From Actinomucor elegans (taxonomy: Eukaryota > Mucoromycota > Mucoromycetes > Mucorales > Mucoraceae), in assembly GCA_026027325.1 (NCBI GenBank), contig JAMSLZ010000001.1:3472001-3536000 (forward strand): a stretch of 64,000 nt of DNA, in the 5' to 3' direction. Position 1 is the first letter of the stretch. Every line of letters starts with the position of its first letter. Positions 12,556-24,966 of the stretch are shown piece by piece. Under the pieces are notes generated by a model. The model was not told where the DNA came from. It did not search any database and was given only the letters and a program-made list of their open reading frames with translations. The position numbers were made by a program, and so were the translations under genes.

Positions 12556-14030
12556 ATACTGCTACTATTATTTAACTAATATATATATATAACTACTAAG
12601 AAAGTATATTAACATATCAATAAATTGCGCTTTTAATAGACTGGAATATATTGATGGATAATAGTAGATGTTGAATGAACAAGAAATAAGAAGTGAGACT
12701 TGTTAACTCTATTATAAATGAGGGTAGTATCATGATAAAAATAATAGTTCCCTTCTTATATCTACTCATCTGCCTACTTTAAGTAATCAGTTGTACCTTT
12801 AATTCATACCTATGAGTAACACTACTATAATGCTCTTGTAATATACCGTTGTGCCATGTTGGCATAGTAATTAGCATCTAGCAGTAATGTTTAATTGGCT
12901 TAATTAATATGAGGTTTCGCGTAAGGCACATGGTAATATGATGGGATAGAGGAACCTTTAAATTGTAAGTGTGTAGTCATACTATAACGTGCAATAGACA
13001 AATACTAATGGATACAATACTATAGAAGGAATCATGGCTGCTCTAATATATCCAGAAGTTCATTTGAGTGCAGACATCGTGGTAAGCGTGATATTTGATC
13101 GAGATTAGGCGAGATCTACAGATCTAGATTATATGAAATACATGGTCTTTACAGATTGACTATTAGTTCATATAAAATATTAACTACTAAGTTGTTAAGT
13201 TGTTAAGCAATAATACTATTATTGACTGTTGCTGATATATGCATGTATCTTTAAAGGCATAAATGGCATTTTGGAAATATAACGTACTTTTCAACTTTGT
13301 TTAAAACTACTTAAATAATATAACTCTACTTTTGTTATCGTGTTTTCAATATGAATAGCTTGTATGATTACAAAACAAAATAAAGCATTTATTCAATGTA
13401 CAAAACTTCTCATCATTGTGTGGTGCAGTGGTGGTGGTGATGGATGAGGCATATGATGATGGCTCTGTTTTCAATTGCCGATGACCAATAAAACCAATTT
13501 ACTCGATTATCATACGGTGTAGTGACATTTTTAGCATGATAAAGGACATCAGATCATGTACAGCTAGAAATGATGCTGCGTGTAGCTAATTGTGTTTTAA
13601 ATCAATTTGCTGATATGATTCATTTCGGACCGCTTTTCTGAGTTACATCCGGGCAAATCGTAGTACCAAAATATACTTGCTCCCCCTGAGCAAAAAAAAA
13701 AAAAAAACCTAAAACATTTCGCTGCTTGTATTCACTTTTCCTGACCTTGTTTTTGACTCAAATATCTTTAAATTAAAGGGCATGACTGACAGTTTACTTA
13801 TCTGTCATCAGTGCATTTAGTATGTTGGGTTTATCACACGGAAATGCGTGTAACCTGTCTCTAACACCGAGTATCAAATAAACGTGTAATCGGCGTACGA
13901 TTCATCTATCAGTGCTTTCATTGGCTTACACTTAATATAAAACAAATTTTTAGGTCAAAAAGAATTTTTCTCCCTCTTCTTTCTCATTTCTGATACCTGT
14001 AGACACTATATCAAACAATAGAGAAATAGG
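12556..14030. other. Intergenic region, promoter of methylsterol oxidase gene at right
   Basis: No supported gene. It contains A/T-rich DNA, a small GTGGTGGTGATGG cluster near 13430 and an A15 run at about 13692-13706. The last 150 bases contain the leader of the methylsterol oxidase gene. Confidence 0.4.
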
Positions 14031-15147
14031 ATGGAAGTACTCATGAATAACACCATGACTCCAGAATTGAACTGGGTGGAAACCAAATGGGAACAAATGT
14101 ATGAAGGCCGTAATCCACTGGTTGTTACTGGTATTTTCGCGTTCTTGATGCATGAGTTTGTATATTTTGGACGTTTCATTCCCTTCTTGATTTGCGACTT
14201 TATTCCTTATTTCCAAAAATACAAGTTGCAAGAGGTAAGTTTTTTTTTTTAGATGTTTATCAAGATGGATGAGATCTTTTAATACTGGACATTAGAAAAA
14301 GGAAAACAGTAATGCTGATTATTGGAATTGTACCAAGAAAGTCCTCTATGCTCACTTTGTCTTTGAAGGCCCTTTGATCTTTTTGTTTCATCCTATGGCT
14401 ACCTTCTTGGGTATGAAGGTGTCTGCTCCTTTCCCCGCTTGGTAAATTTGAATTTTCATTGTTTAATCGTACAAAAAGACTAACTCCTCAGGACTTACAA
14501 TTTAGGCAACAAATGTTACCTCAACTTGCCATCTTCTTTATCTTTGAGGACTTTTACCATTACCACATGCACCGTTTCATGCATTGGCCACCTTTTTATA
14601 AGAAAATCCACAAGGTTCATCATGAATATGCTGCTCCCTTTGGTATTGCTGCTGAATATGCTCATCCTGTCGAAACAATGATTTTGGGCTTTGGTACAGT
14701 TGGTGGTCCTCTTATCTATCATGCATGTGCCTCTTACTTTGGGTTTGGTGCTGCTTGGGATCTTCATTTGATCACTATGCTTTCCTGGATCGTTTTACGT
14801 CTTTTTCAAGCCATTGATGCTCATTCCGGCTATGATTTCCCTTGGTCTCTTTGTAACTGGGTTCCTTTCTGGGCTGGAGCAGGTAATCCTTAGTGCTTGA
14901 GTCTTTATTCCTGACTAATTTTTTCTTTCAAATAGAACATCATGACTACCACCATATGGCATTCATCGGAAACTACAGTTCGTAAAGTATCGCATTTTAC
15001 TTAAGTAATGTCCAAAAAAAAGCTAATCTTTTTCATTTATGAAATAGTTCTTTCCGTTGGTGGGATTATCTTTTTGGAACTGATGTCAAGTATCGTGCGT
15101 ATCGAAAGCGCCAAGCTGAAGAGCGTCGCAAATTAAAGACCAACTAA
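14031..15147 (+). CDS. ERG25: C-4 methylsterol oxidase (sterol C4-demethylation)
   Basis: Five exons (14031-14234, 14296-14441, 14506-14882, 14936-14981, 15048-15147) join to 290 residues, the usual family length. The three di-iron histidine clusters are present: HMHRFMH (HxxxH), HKVHHE (HxxHH) and EHHDYHH (HxxHH), with the expected spacing, plus WWDYLFGTD near the C-terminus. The N-terminal half carries the hydrophobic segments of an ER membrane protein ([28 protein letters not shown]). The enzyme oxidises the C-4 methyl groups of sterol intermediates in ergosterol synthesis. The C-terminus ends [14 protein letters not shown], where a basic ER-retrieval-type tail would be expected. Intron 2 was placed to end at AATTTAG (14505), because the nearer AG breaks the frame. 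Confidence 0.93.
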
Positions 15148-16348
15148 ACAAAATTATTTATTATACTACAAAAACTCCATAATCTATATATACGCAACAC
15201 TTAATAATAACGCATTACAACTATTATACTCTTTGATTTTCCCTACTCTTATTAGATAATGAGAATAAAAGGTTTGCTTCATAGCAACGAAACTATCATC
15301 TAGTGTGTTATCAGATTATGTCGGTCCTCAGGGCCGTTACTGTTATCAATTAAGGTTTTTATTGGTTAACTACATCAATTGCTTGTATCACGGGCTTGCT
15401 GAGAAGAAATTCTTCGGTTACTACTTTTTTGCTGGTTTCCGAGTAATGAAAAAGTATTAATACACTCAAGATATATTAGCAATATTTGTACAGAATTCAC
15501 TTGTGCATGGAAAAGTACGAAGTCCATGCTAAATTGACTTTAAAGTCATAGTTTTTTTTTATGAGAAGCTGATATATGTTATATTTATCAATTGTTACTC
15601 AAATTTTGCGTGTAAAAAGAAAAAATACAACTATATACTTTGAGCGACACGCAAAATATGATTGTATTATAAACTGTTTCTTTAAAACATTTATATACTG
15701 TTAAAAAGCCCACCATATACAATTTAGACCGCTGCTAAAAGGTTTATTCCATTACTATTGGATATCGATGATTGAAACAAGTTCCAACAACAATAACAAC
15801 AAATCTTTCATCAAAGAATCTTGGGTATGCACTATGGTCCATTTTCGCAACGTAACATTGCTGATAGGCACAACACATATTAGCAAAATTTGTGTCAAAT
15901 CTAATGATACAAAGGCTGTTAGATGTACATTTTAATTAAGTAAATTACTCTAGGCAAAAAATGAATATTTGTGAGTTTTTGAAATGCAACTATAATTCGC
16001 GTATCTTATATCAGCCAATATATATCCATACTCTCTAATACGCGGAACGTATTGTAACTATGAATCATGCCTGTAAAACGTTGTCTGCAGTCCCCTTAAA
16101 AAAATGGGTTTAGTGAATGCCATTGGCAGATTTTCTGGAATATTATCTACTGAACCCAATTCAGCATAAATGCCTAATTGTATTGGTGAGTTAGCCAAGA
16201 TAATTGGTCCATTATCTAGAAAGAAACGAAGCTGTTCTCTATATCATCCGGAAACTAAAAAGTCAAGGTATTGCATTGTTGACATATTATTAAATGAAGA
16301 TCCATTAGCCGCTGTGGTAAGCAATTAGATCTGATAAAGTCTAATTTA
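15148..16348. other. Intergenic, convergent 3' flanks of ERG25 and the RNase H2 gene
   Basis: 1.2 kb of AT-rich DNA without a supported gene. I see only short A/T runs and no repeat or RNA gene. Confidence 0.4.
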
Positions 16349-17508
16349 TTAAAATAATGTAGATACAGTGTCTAAACTGAACTGTCCATTCAGCTTACCC
16401 TTTTGATGGTGATTATATTTTGCTGCTTTCTTTCTTCTACGCTCACGTTCAGCTATCTTTTCCTCCAGCAGTTTCTTGGCTCGTTTTGTAGTAGGTTCGT
16501 GTTCGTCATCTTCATCTTCTGACCATGCAATATTTCTAGTTTGTGTCATACGATTGCTAATTGTTTTCCAACTGAACCGCATAATACTGGGGAAACCAAA
16601 AAATGCGTCTTCATTCTCGTTCATCCACCGCACAGTATTGGGGTCTGAAGGGTATCCCGATCCGAATTCCTTTGATAATGCTAAATCTGTCTCTGTCCAT
16701 TGCCAGTTCTGTACAAACTGATCTCGTGTTACTTTGGCACAAATACTTGCAGCACTTACAATAGGATAAAGTGCATCAGCTTTAGGTTCCACTGTAATAG
16801 CAATACCAGGGAAATGGGATTGAAGTTTTGTCTTGTAAGAACTTGAGGGTCCAACTGGATCAACATAGATCTAGCTACGATTAAATACATGCATAACAAG
16901 TGGATACTATGTATCTTACCTCTTGCAAGTTGACATTATTATCAAGTACTTGTTTTATTAATTTGATAGTAGCATCATGAGCCATTTCATTTAAGTTATA
17001 TACAGGTCTAATTCAATCGCGCGTCAAATTAACGTCTTTCAGTGTAAGTTTTGTAAATACCTTTTAAACATGTTTGTTGAAATATCTTGTGGTGAAATCA
17101 CATAGACTGCCCATCCAACCCAATCTTTATTAGCTTGAATGATCTTTGCCAAGCTTGTACGCTTCTCTTCTGTCAATTTCTTTGAATCTGTTAAGGGCGT
17201 TAGACATCCCTGTGGCACTACAAGAAACTGTAGATGTTTTTACCATCGAAACCCAACTTTTTAAATTCTTGATGACGTGACAAAGGACAGTAGCTAACTG
17301 CATATACCATAGGACCTAAACAAGGGCCTCTACCTGCCTCATCAACACCCAACACCCAAGGCTCCTCAGTCTTTACAAGTTTGTTTTCAGCAAGTATTGT
17401 TGGAAGTGCACTGCAATACGTGTATGATTTAGTGAGTGGCAGTGTGACTGAAGGTAATAAAAAAGGTGTTTTTGCAGTGCCGTCTTTTAGTTCTGCTGAT
17501 GCTGCCAT
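16349..17508 (-). CDS. Ribonuclease H2 catalytic subunit A
   Basis: Minus-strand exons 17508-17244, 17217-17061, 17007-16920 and 16870-16349 join in frame to a protein of about 343 residues. It removes ribonucleotides and RNA-DNA hybrids from the genome. Visible active-site elements are [19 protein letters not shown] (the DEAGRG motif with the Asp-Glu pair), [47 protein letters not shown] (third acidic residue) and [11 protein letters not shown] (fourth). [14 protein letters not shown] and [11 protein letters not shown] follow. The tail is Lys/Arg-rich ([14 protein letters not shown]) and longer than in bacteria. The start was set at 17508, where MAASAEL begins. The frame is open upstream to 17802, but that part (MHDLCQGVL...) lacks family resemblance and would make an atypical extension. 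Confidence 0.92.
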
Positions 17509-18983
17509 GGTAGTATTATGAAATAAAGGTAGAAGCTGCAAAATTGGATTCTTTTTCGCGTTTGAGACACGCGAATTTTTGTGATTGATGGTCACAGCGT
17601 TCATTCCTTCAACCTCAGCCTTTGAGGAGGGAGGATTCAATAAATACAATTTTGATTGGCTGGCGGAGGTCAAGAGCAGACGAGCAGCAGTAGTATTAAT
17701 ATCTGATTCGAACCTCGAATAGAAACAAAGTCCTCGTTGGCCAGTGACGGTTGAACTTGATGGTTCGATCCTGTATAATACGCCTTGACAAAGGTCATGC
17801 AATCCAGACTCATACTATGAAAAGTTTCTAACTTGACATTTGCATAAAACTCGATGTGCTCTATCGATAGTCATTATTTTGTGTAAACATGAGATAAATA
17901 ATTAAAAAGTGTGGTTGTATACAAAAAGCGGGTCATACAAAAAAGCTTTTGATTATTTACAAGTTTACTTGGGAATATAAAAACTCAATCGTGCACTCAT
18001 TATCTGCTAGCATTACTATTTCAATTTCCAGGGATAAAACTTTGATTACTGAGCCTAAAAAATCTGCGATTCGAAATTAGTATGATGTAATGTTCAATAC
18101 AAGCACTTTTGTTCGATTCTTATTCAATGTCATGTCTAATCAATGTTCTCTGCTTATAATGAGCTATTGCATTTGTTAAAATCGCAGATTTATTCTAGTG
18201 CTTTTGTTAAGCAAAATAATTTCTTCGTTTTGTGTTTGGCCTATATGGTGTGATATGATGGAAATGCAGACTTATTACTAGCTGCTAATAAATATTTAGC
18301 TGGAAACAATGATATTTTGTTATTGTCAAAATAACCCTCAGTATGTTGAAAATCTCAAGTATCAGTGAATCATAGCGAGCTAGGCATTCCCTCGGCGCAA
18401 TTTCGCCTTTACTTTCTCAAAACTAAGTAGAAAGGTTAATTATTCCATTTTTAGTTAAGACATTTACGCACGAAGCTTTCAGTATTTGCTCGTTATTTGC
18501 GCTTTTTGTTTTATTTTTTTTATTTCATTACTGAATAAGCGACATTTCTCTCCAAGCACATCTTACAGTCCAATTTCTGTGTTTTCAAAAGGTAGCCTTG
18601 CCCTAATATGTTTCAATTAATATACTAGCTTGAAATGAAACTATTAACATTAGTATTTAACGTATCTTTGATGGTTTCGGCCCCGATGTTTAGGTTTTTC
18701 AAAGGTAGAATTTTGCTCACTTTTAAAAGCTTTCACGTCTCCCGAAACAAAATATATTAAATAATTGATATTTGAACCTTTCTGGACATTTACATCAGAT
18801 CAGTTTTTGTTTTTCATTATGAAAAAAACTCTTGTAAGCTTCCAAAAATAGTCGGTATCTTAAATTTAAACAAGGAAAACATTTTGAAACAAAATTAAGA
18901 CTGGAGACATCTTGGATTTTAATTATAGGCTTTGAAATATCGTTTATTTATTAACACATAATAATCTAAAAGTTAAAGTTAAT
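17509..18983. other. Intergenic region upstream of the RNase H2 gene
   Basis: Contains the promoter of the RNase H2 gene (minus strand) and the 3' flank of the Old Yellow Enzyme gene. 17509-17802 is open in frame with the RNase H2 start but looks like leader. The rest is AT-rich with no supported feature. Confidence 0.4.
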
Positions 18984-20365
<1,382 letters not shown>

Positions 20366-20450
20366 TTACTCTTGGCTATTTTGGATCTGCCTTTTTATAC
20401 TTGTGCAGCTGTTGATTTGAAATTGATTTGATTATTAATTACTTGGCTGT

Positions 20451-20530
20451 CACACTTCTTTAAAGACGTGTCACGGTATAGTTTCTAATAGTTCAAGAAG
20501 ACGTGTCACACTTCTTTAAAGACGTGTCAC
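20451..20530. promoter_or_regulatory. Repeated GACGTGTCAC sites upstream of the Old Yellow Enzyme gene
   Basis: GACGTGTCAC occurs three times, at 20465-20474, 20500-20509 and 20521-20530. The first and third sit inside two exact 24-base copies (20451-20474 and 20507-20530) that share the prefix CACACTTCTTTAAA and are spaced 56 bases apart. The ACGTG core is typical of bZIP or bHLH sites. The cluster lies 122-201 bases upstream of the start codon of the minus-strand oxidoreductase gene. A role in stress or electrophile induction is inference. Confidence 0.6.
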
Positions 20531-21240
20531 ATTTCGGATATTATTCCCTCGATAGCGCGATCGATTGCTAACGAAAGAAGATTGCTCAATCCAAACCATT
20601 GATTGAATCATATCCAATGCATAATAATTTCTTGTTTGTAAGAAAAAATATTACTAAATTGAATAAGTAACATAATAATGAAGATTATTTCATGTCTTTT
20701 GATTTAACCCAAACAGGGTCTTTGTTCGGCAAACTCAATCGGCTTTTTGTTTAGGTAATACGATATGAGCATTTCTGCAGTACCACTAAATCCAGAAAAA
20801 CACAAACCTTTAAAGGACTTTAAAAGTCAATAATAGTAAAAAGAAATGAAATATTCGCTTAAATGTTTACCCATAGACATACAAATAGTTGTTAAATTCA
20901 AAAAATCAATTTAAAAGCGTGCTTAAACCAAAATTAATATCCCACAGATAAGTATGTTATTAATTTCAGTAGATATATTTCGTTTATAAGCTATCAAGAG
21001 CCTCTTTGGATTCAAATGTTGTTGTAAGTAACAATGATATCCATTTTTTTTTTGATAGAGTAATGATGAATCGAAAATATTTGAATTATTTCTGTCATTT
21101 TTATATTCAAAACTCTTTCTATGATGCATCATAAGCATTGGATACTATATGTGAAAGAGAGTACTGCAGTAATAGTATATATTTATTAGATAAAAAGTAA
21201 TGTACAGGTGCGAGATAATGAAAACAAAAACAAAAAAAAA
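20531..21240. other. Intergenic region
   Basis: AT-rich DNA between the oxidoreductase promoter and the 3' end of the GSKIP-like gene. No supported gene. Confidence 0.4.
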
Positions 21241-21856
21241 CTAGTTTATCCAGTTATTGAGTTCGTCAAAAGAGTTTAAGTCGTTGGTAGTCGTGGTATG
21301 AAGATTAGTATCGCTTTTGTTGGTTTGACTAGAGGTATTGTTTGGTTCAGAGGTAAATATAGGTTGTAGTGATGGGTGTAAGCTTATCAAATCATCTACT
21401 GATTGTGTATTGTGCTGTTGCTGCTGCTGTTGAGCTTGGACGCTTTGAAGTTTGTTATAAAGTTCTTGTTGAAATCTGTCACGAAACATGGGTGAAATGG
21501 TCATCAATAGATTCTCCATGCTTTCAAAAGGTGTTTCCAAATGAGCTTCCACCGTTTGCGAAGTAGACAGAGCAGGATCAATATTGCATAGTGGAGAACA
21601 CGAAGTTACCTAGTTTAAAAACTGTTATTCTCAAAAAAAAAATGAGCTATATACGAAAAGAGGTGATTTTTTTTACCTTGTAACCTTGGTCAGTAATTTC
21701 CAATACGATCATGACGCCTTCTAAAAGCGTGAGATCTAATCGTCCAATATTATTTACTTCGTCTCTGACGAATACAGTAGCAGATCCTGGAACAATGCCA
21801 TAGTCAAACTCTCTAGTAATGGCATCTAATTCTGCACTAAGTGAACCGAGTCTCAT
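21241..21856 (-). CDS. GSKIP-domain-like protein
   Basis: Two exons on the minus strand, 21856-21677 and 21609-21241, joined by a GTAAAA...ACTAG intron in phase 0 after QGYK, giving 182 residues. The first 60 residues contain LDLTLLEGVMIVLEITDQGYKV, which fits the GSKIP/DUF727 pattern of a Thr-Leu-Glu-Gly core followed by a strand and a conserved Gly-Tyr/Phe. Family members bind GSK3 or PKA regulatory partners in animals; the fungal role is unclear. The C-terminal half is low complexity: a Q-run (AQQQQQQHNTQ), then Ser/Thr/Asn-rich. The match to GSKIP is by pattern only. Confidence 0.5.
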
Positions 21857-22726
21857 TGTTTTATTTGTGTCCAGTGGGCGATGGGTTATTTAATGTATGG
21901 TCTCAAAGAAAGAAAAAAATGAGCAAGCTCGCGAAATAGAATTCCAGTGACTTCCAGACATTTCAAAAGGAGTTTCAATATATTCGTATAGCTTCTGGTT
22001 TTTGTCGTATCTTTAAAATAAATAATAATCTATATAATACTTGTATCATTAGGTACACGACCAAAATACCAACATAGTATATTGGCGCTTATTTCATCTA
22101 TATGTATTTACTATATCAGCATTGCGTTAGCGCAGAGAAGGAACCTGAAAATTTTGCATTTCGGCTTCCGAACTCTATTGGCCAATGAAACACCTTTGGC
22201 ATTAGCTATTCAATTATTGGTAGCTAATCAAGCGAAATTTGGTATGAATGACAACCACCTTGAATCAAAGAACTGTCTGTTAATGGAATTTGGCTACCTG
22301 TAAAGCATTATACTACGAGATAGACACGTTTTAATGCATATTTTCCATTCAATAGACTTTGTATGTCGGTAATACATGAGTTAAAAGCAGTAATTGGTCA
22401 ACAGCTGCAAGTTGGGAAAAGAAGGTTAAAAGGCACCATTTCTCCCGAAGCACTTAGGTTAACTCTATACCTTTGCGCGTTTATACAAATGAACTGCCTC
22501 AAGAAGCTTGACTATGTAAAGTAGAACCAACTGTATCAGTTTGATTTGCTCCAAATCGTGGATTAAACATCTCACTTTTTTAGTAGCTTCGATACCAGCC
22601 TTTGTAACGTTCCCCGCCAAGAAGTCGGGTGCTAAAATATCGCCACAGTTATTTTTAATAAAGTCGTGCTTGCATGCCCAATTTCTTTCTTTTCTCTTTT
22701 CGTCTGATTATCCTATTATATATACC
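21857..22726. other. Intergenic region between divergent genes
   Basis: Shared upstream region of the GSKIP-like gene (minus) and the GH8 gene (plus). A 73-codon frame at 22082-22303 has no recognisable content. CATTTCTCTTTTCGTC and TATATATACC lie just before the GH8 start. Confidence 0.4.
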
Positions 22727-24100
22727 ATGTCTGACTTGGAACAAAGCTATGCTACTTGGAGACAAAAGTAATATAATAAATAGTATCAAAAGTAACCAAG
22801 GTATTGATAAAGCAACTGCATAGGTACTTACGAAGCCATGAAGATGGATTATACGTGTATTACAAAGAAGAAAGCGAAGGATTAAAAGAAATGACTTGCT
22901 CAGAAGCACATGGTAAGCATGATTCGATAATGAGAGTATGAGGATGGCAGTTAATAGCTACGTGATAGGCTATGGTATGCTTATTTCAGTTTCCAAACGT
23001 AATCAACAAGACTTCGATGGTAAGAAGCTTTTGTAGTACAACGCTTCGGCTACATGGATCATTGCATACTAATTAGCATTTGAAATAGGATTATATAGAT
23101 ATTTTATGCGCTTTAGAAACAGTAAAGGATTGATGCAGTAAATTTACCCTGACTCTATAGCCTGTGTTATTTCTAAAGCATTTGATCATATAGATGGCAA
23201 CAAAAGAGAGACTGGCGCGGCAAATTTGTACCGGGAGATGAAGGTGGAGAGAATTGTGCAACTGATGGTGATGTAGATATCTGTACTGCTTTATTTGTGG
23301 CAGCCAAAGTATGGGGAAGAGGCGGACCTCAAGGAGAGATTGATTATCGTCAAGCAGCCACCGAATTAGCAAGCTGTATATATCAGCACTGCATCCACCC
23401 ACAGACACATATGCCACTTATTGGTGATTGGGCAGACCCTGGAGATGATGCATATCTATTGACCAGACCAAGTGATTTTATCCTCAGTGGCTACCTGATC
23501 TTTTTTTATGTAAAGTGCTCATTGTAAATGTTAATGCACATATATATACTAACACGTCTATAGGAAGATACTCAGCGTAAAGATCAATGGGCACAAGTAA
23601 TCTCTGCTATAGTCAATACAATCGTTGGTCAGCTATCATTGAATCCTCAAACGGGCCTTATTGCGGACTTTTTGAAACTGGATCAAAATAGTGGGCTTTA
23701 TTACCCTGCTAAAGGTCAGGTATTGGAAAGTGAGCATGACCCGGATTACAACTGGAATTCTTGTCGTGTACCCTGGCGCATTGGCCATTATTACATGTTG
23801 ACTAGAGATGAGCGTGTTCGACCTATTCTTGAGACTCAGGCACACTTTTTCGCCGGCCAATTGGCTCGAGGAGGTGGTAATGGTGACTGTGGTATCAAAG
23901 CTGGGTACAAACTGAATGGTACTTGTTATGTGGATTACACAGATATGGCGTTTGTAGCTCCAGCTTGTTTCTTGTTCTGGCTGCTTGGTTGGAATGTCCA
24001 GCTTGATCAAATTCAAAGGGAAATGAAACAAATGGAAGCCACTTACTTTGGTGAGAGCATCGCTATGCTATGCTTGCTTAACGCTAATGTGCCTTTGTAA
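22727..24100 (+). CDS. Glycoside hydrolase family 8 (endoglucanase/chitosanase type)
   Basis: Six or more exons join in frame (splices after WRQK, CSEAHG, QQDFDG, KGLMQ and YLIFFY) to about 360 residues. Family 8 is an (alpha/alpha)6-barrel inverting hydrolase of beta-1,4-glucan, chitosan or xylan. Markers: YATWRQKYL at the start, CSEAHGYGMLI (catalytic acid Glu in the SExxGYGM motif), NCATDGDVDICTALFVAAKVWG (the ATDGD(L/V)D motif with the key Asp), NWNSCRVPWRIG (the NSxRxPWR motif) and a C-terminal YFGESIAMLCLL. No signal peptide is seen; the gene may have an unfound upstream exon, or the protein is not classically secreted. Family 8 is mainly bacterial, so its presence with many spliceosomal introns suggests an old transfer (inference). 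Confidence 0.85.
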
Positions 24101-24180
24101 AGGCAGGGTTACACACTAGACCTTAAATAAATAATCAGTCTTCTTATTTTTAGAATATATTTCTTTCCTTTCTTTCTTTA

Positions 24181-24745
24181 AATGATTTCTTCAATTATTC
24201 GTTGTGTATTTGCTTCGATCTTGCTAGTGTCTAGTGTAGTTCAAGCTCAAAATGTTATCAGTGTTGATGTGCCCAAAGTGAATGAAGTAGTCTACAGTAA
24301 AGAACTCCTCAGTATTACTTATACCATCATTGGATCCCAAACAGGTAAAAAGAAAAAACCAAGCTGGCTTAACAAAGAAAAAGAGTTCTAAAATATGATA
24401 GTGAGTCCACCTCTCAACGATTATTACCCTACTTCTATGACTGTGGATTTTGTATGGACAGAACATGCCAATACAGCCAATACGTTAAAGTTTGAAATTA
24501 TTAGTGGATTGCGCACTGCACCTTACACTGGAGGTTCTCAAAACGTTCAACATATTGAATCTTGGAAAGTACCCAATTGCCACTTCTTTTCTCGTTATCC
24601 ACCTCCTACATACGACTTCTCACTTGTATTTACACCAAAGTATCCTGAGGTAACCGAGACATCTCCTGCAACTGGCACTCCACAAGAACCGATTGTTGTC
24701 CCTGTTTCCATTACAGTAGATAACTCAACTTTCCCCAAGTGTTAG
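24181..24745 (+). CDS. Small secreted protein, Kre9/KNH-like fold possible
   Basis: ATG at 24181 opens a clear signal peptide (SSIIRCVFASILLVSSVVQAQ, cleavage likely after AQA/VQAQ). An intron (GTAAAA...ATGATAG, about 24346-24398) splices GSQT to VSPPLNDYYPTS in phase 1. The mature protein of about 145 residues continues VDFVWTEHANTANTLKFEII and ends FPKC with a Thr/Pro-rich stretch (PEVTETSPATGTPQEP). The early VDVPK...ITYTI and later VDFVWT pattern resembles the Ser/Thr-rich GPI/Kre9-KNH surface family common in fungi, but no GPI signal follows. An extracellular or cell-wall role is inferred. It starts only 80 bases after the GH8 stop, same strand. Confidence 0.65.
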
Positions 24746-24811
24746 AAAAATATTAGATCTACCTTTCTGAAAGGAAATAAACTGTGCTTTCTTTATACTA
24801 GATAAGCAATT

Positions 24812-24857
24812 CTACGAGCTCGTAGTTTCCACCAGAATAGTAACACCCTGTGTTACT
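24812..24857. other. Two palindromes between convergent genes
   Basis: CTACGAGCTCGTAG (24812-24825) is a perfect 14-base palindrome. AGTAACAC-CCT-GTGTTACT (24839-24857) is a perfect 8-base stem with a 3-base loop. They lie between the ends of the small secreted-protein gene (stop 24745) and the lipase gene (stop 24967), where they could fold in both 3' UTRs. Confidence 0.6.
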
Positions 24858-24966
24858 TTGGGTGTATTTGAAAGGTTATATTAGACCAGCCAATCAGTTC
24901 ATAGCACTGGAGCCAACGTTGCTTAATGATCCAAGTTGATATGGCGATATTTATTACTTCTATGCA

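Noticed and set aside
17700..17780. tRNA-like T-loop (GATTCGAACCT on the plus strand)
   Set aside because: No acceptor stem or anticodon arm pairs around it; it lies in the leader of the RNase H2 gene.
17509..17802. N-terminal extension of RNase H2 subunit A
   Set aside because: Open in frame, but composition is unlike the family and the ATG at 17508 gives the usual length.
22082..22303. 73-codon frame
   Set aside because: No domain, signal or splice evidence; lies in a divergent promoter region.
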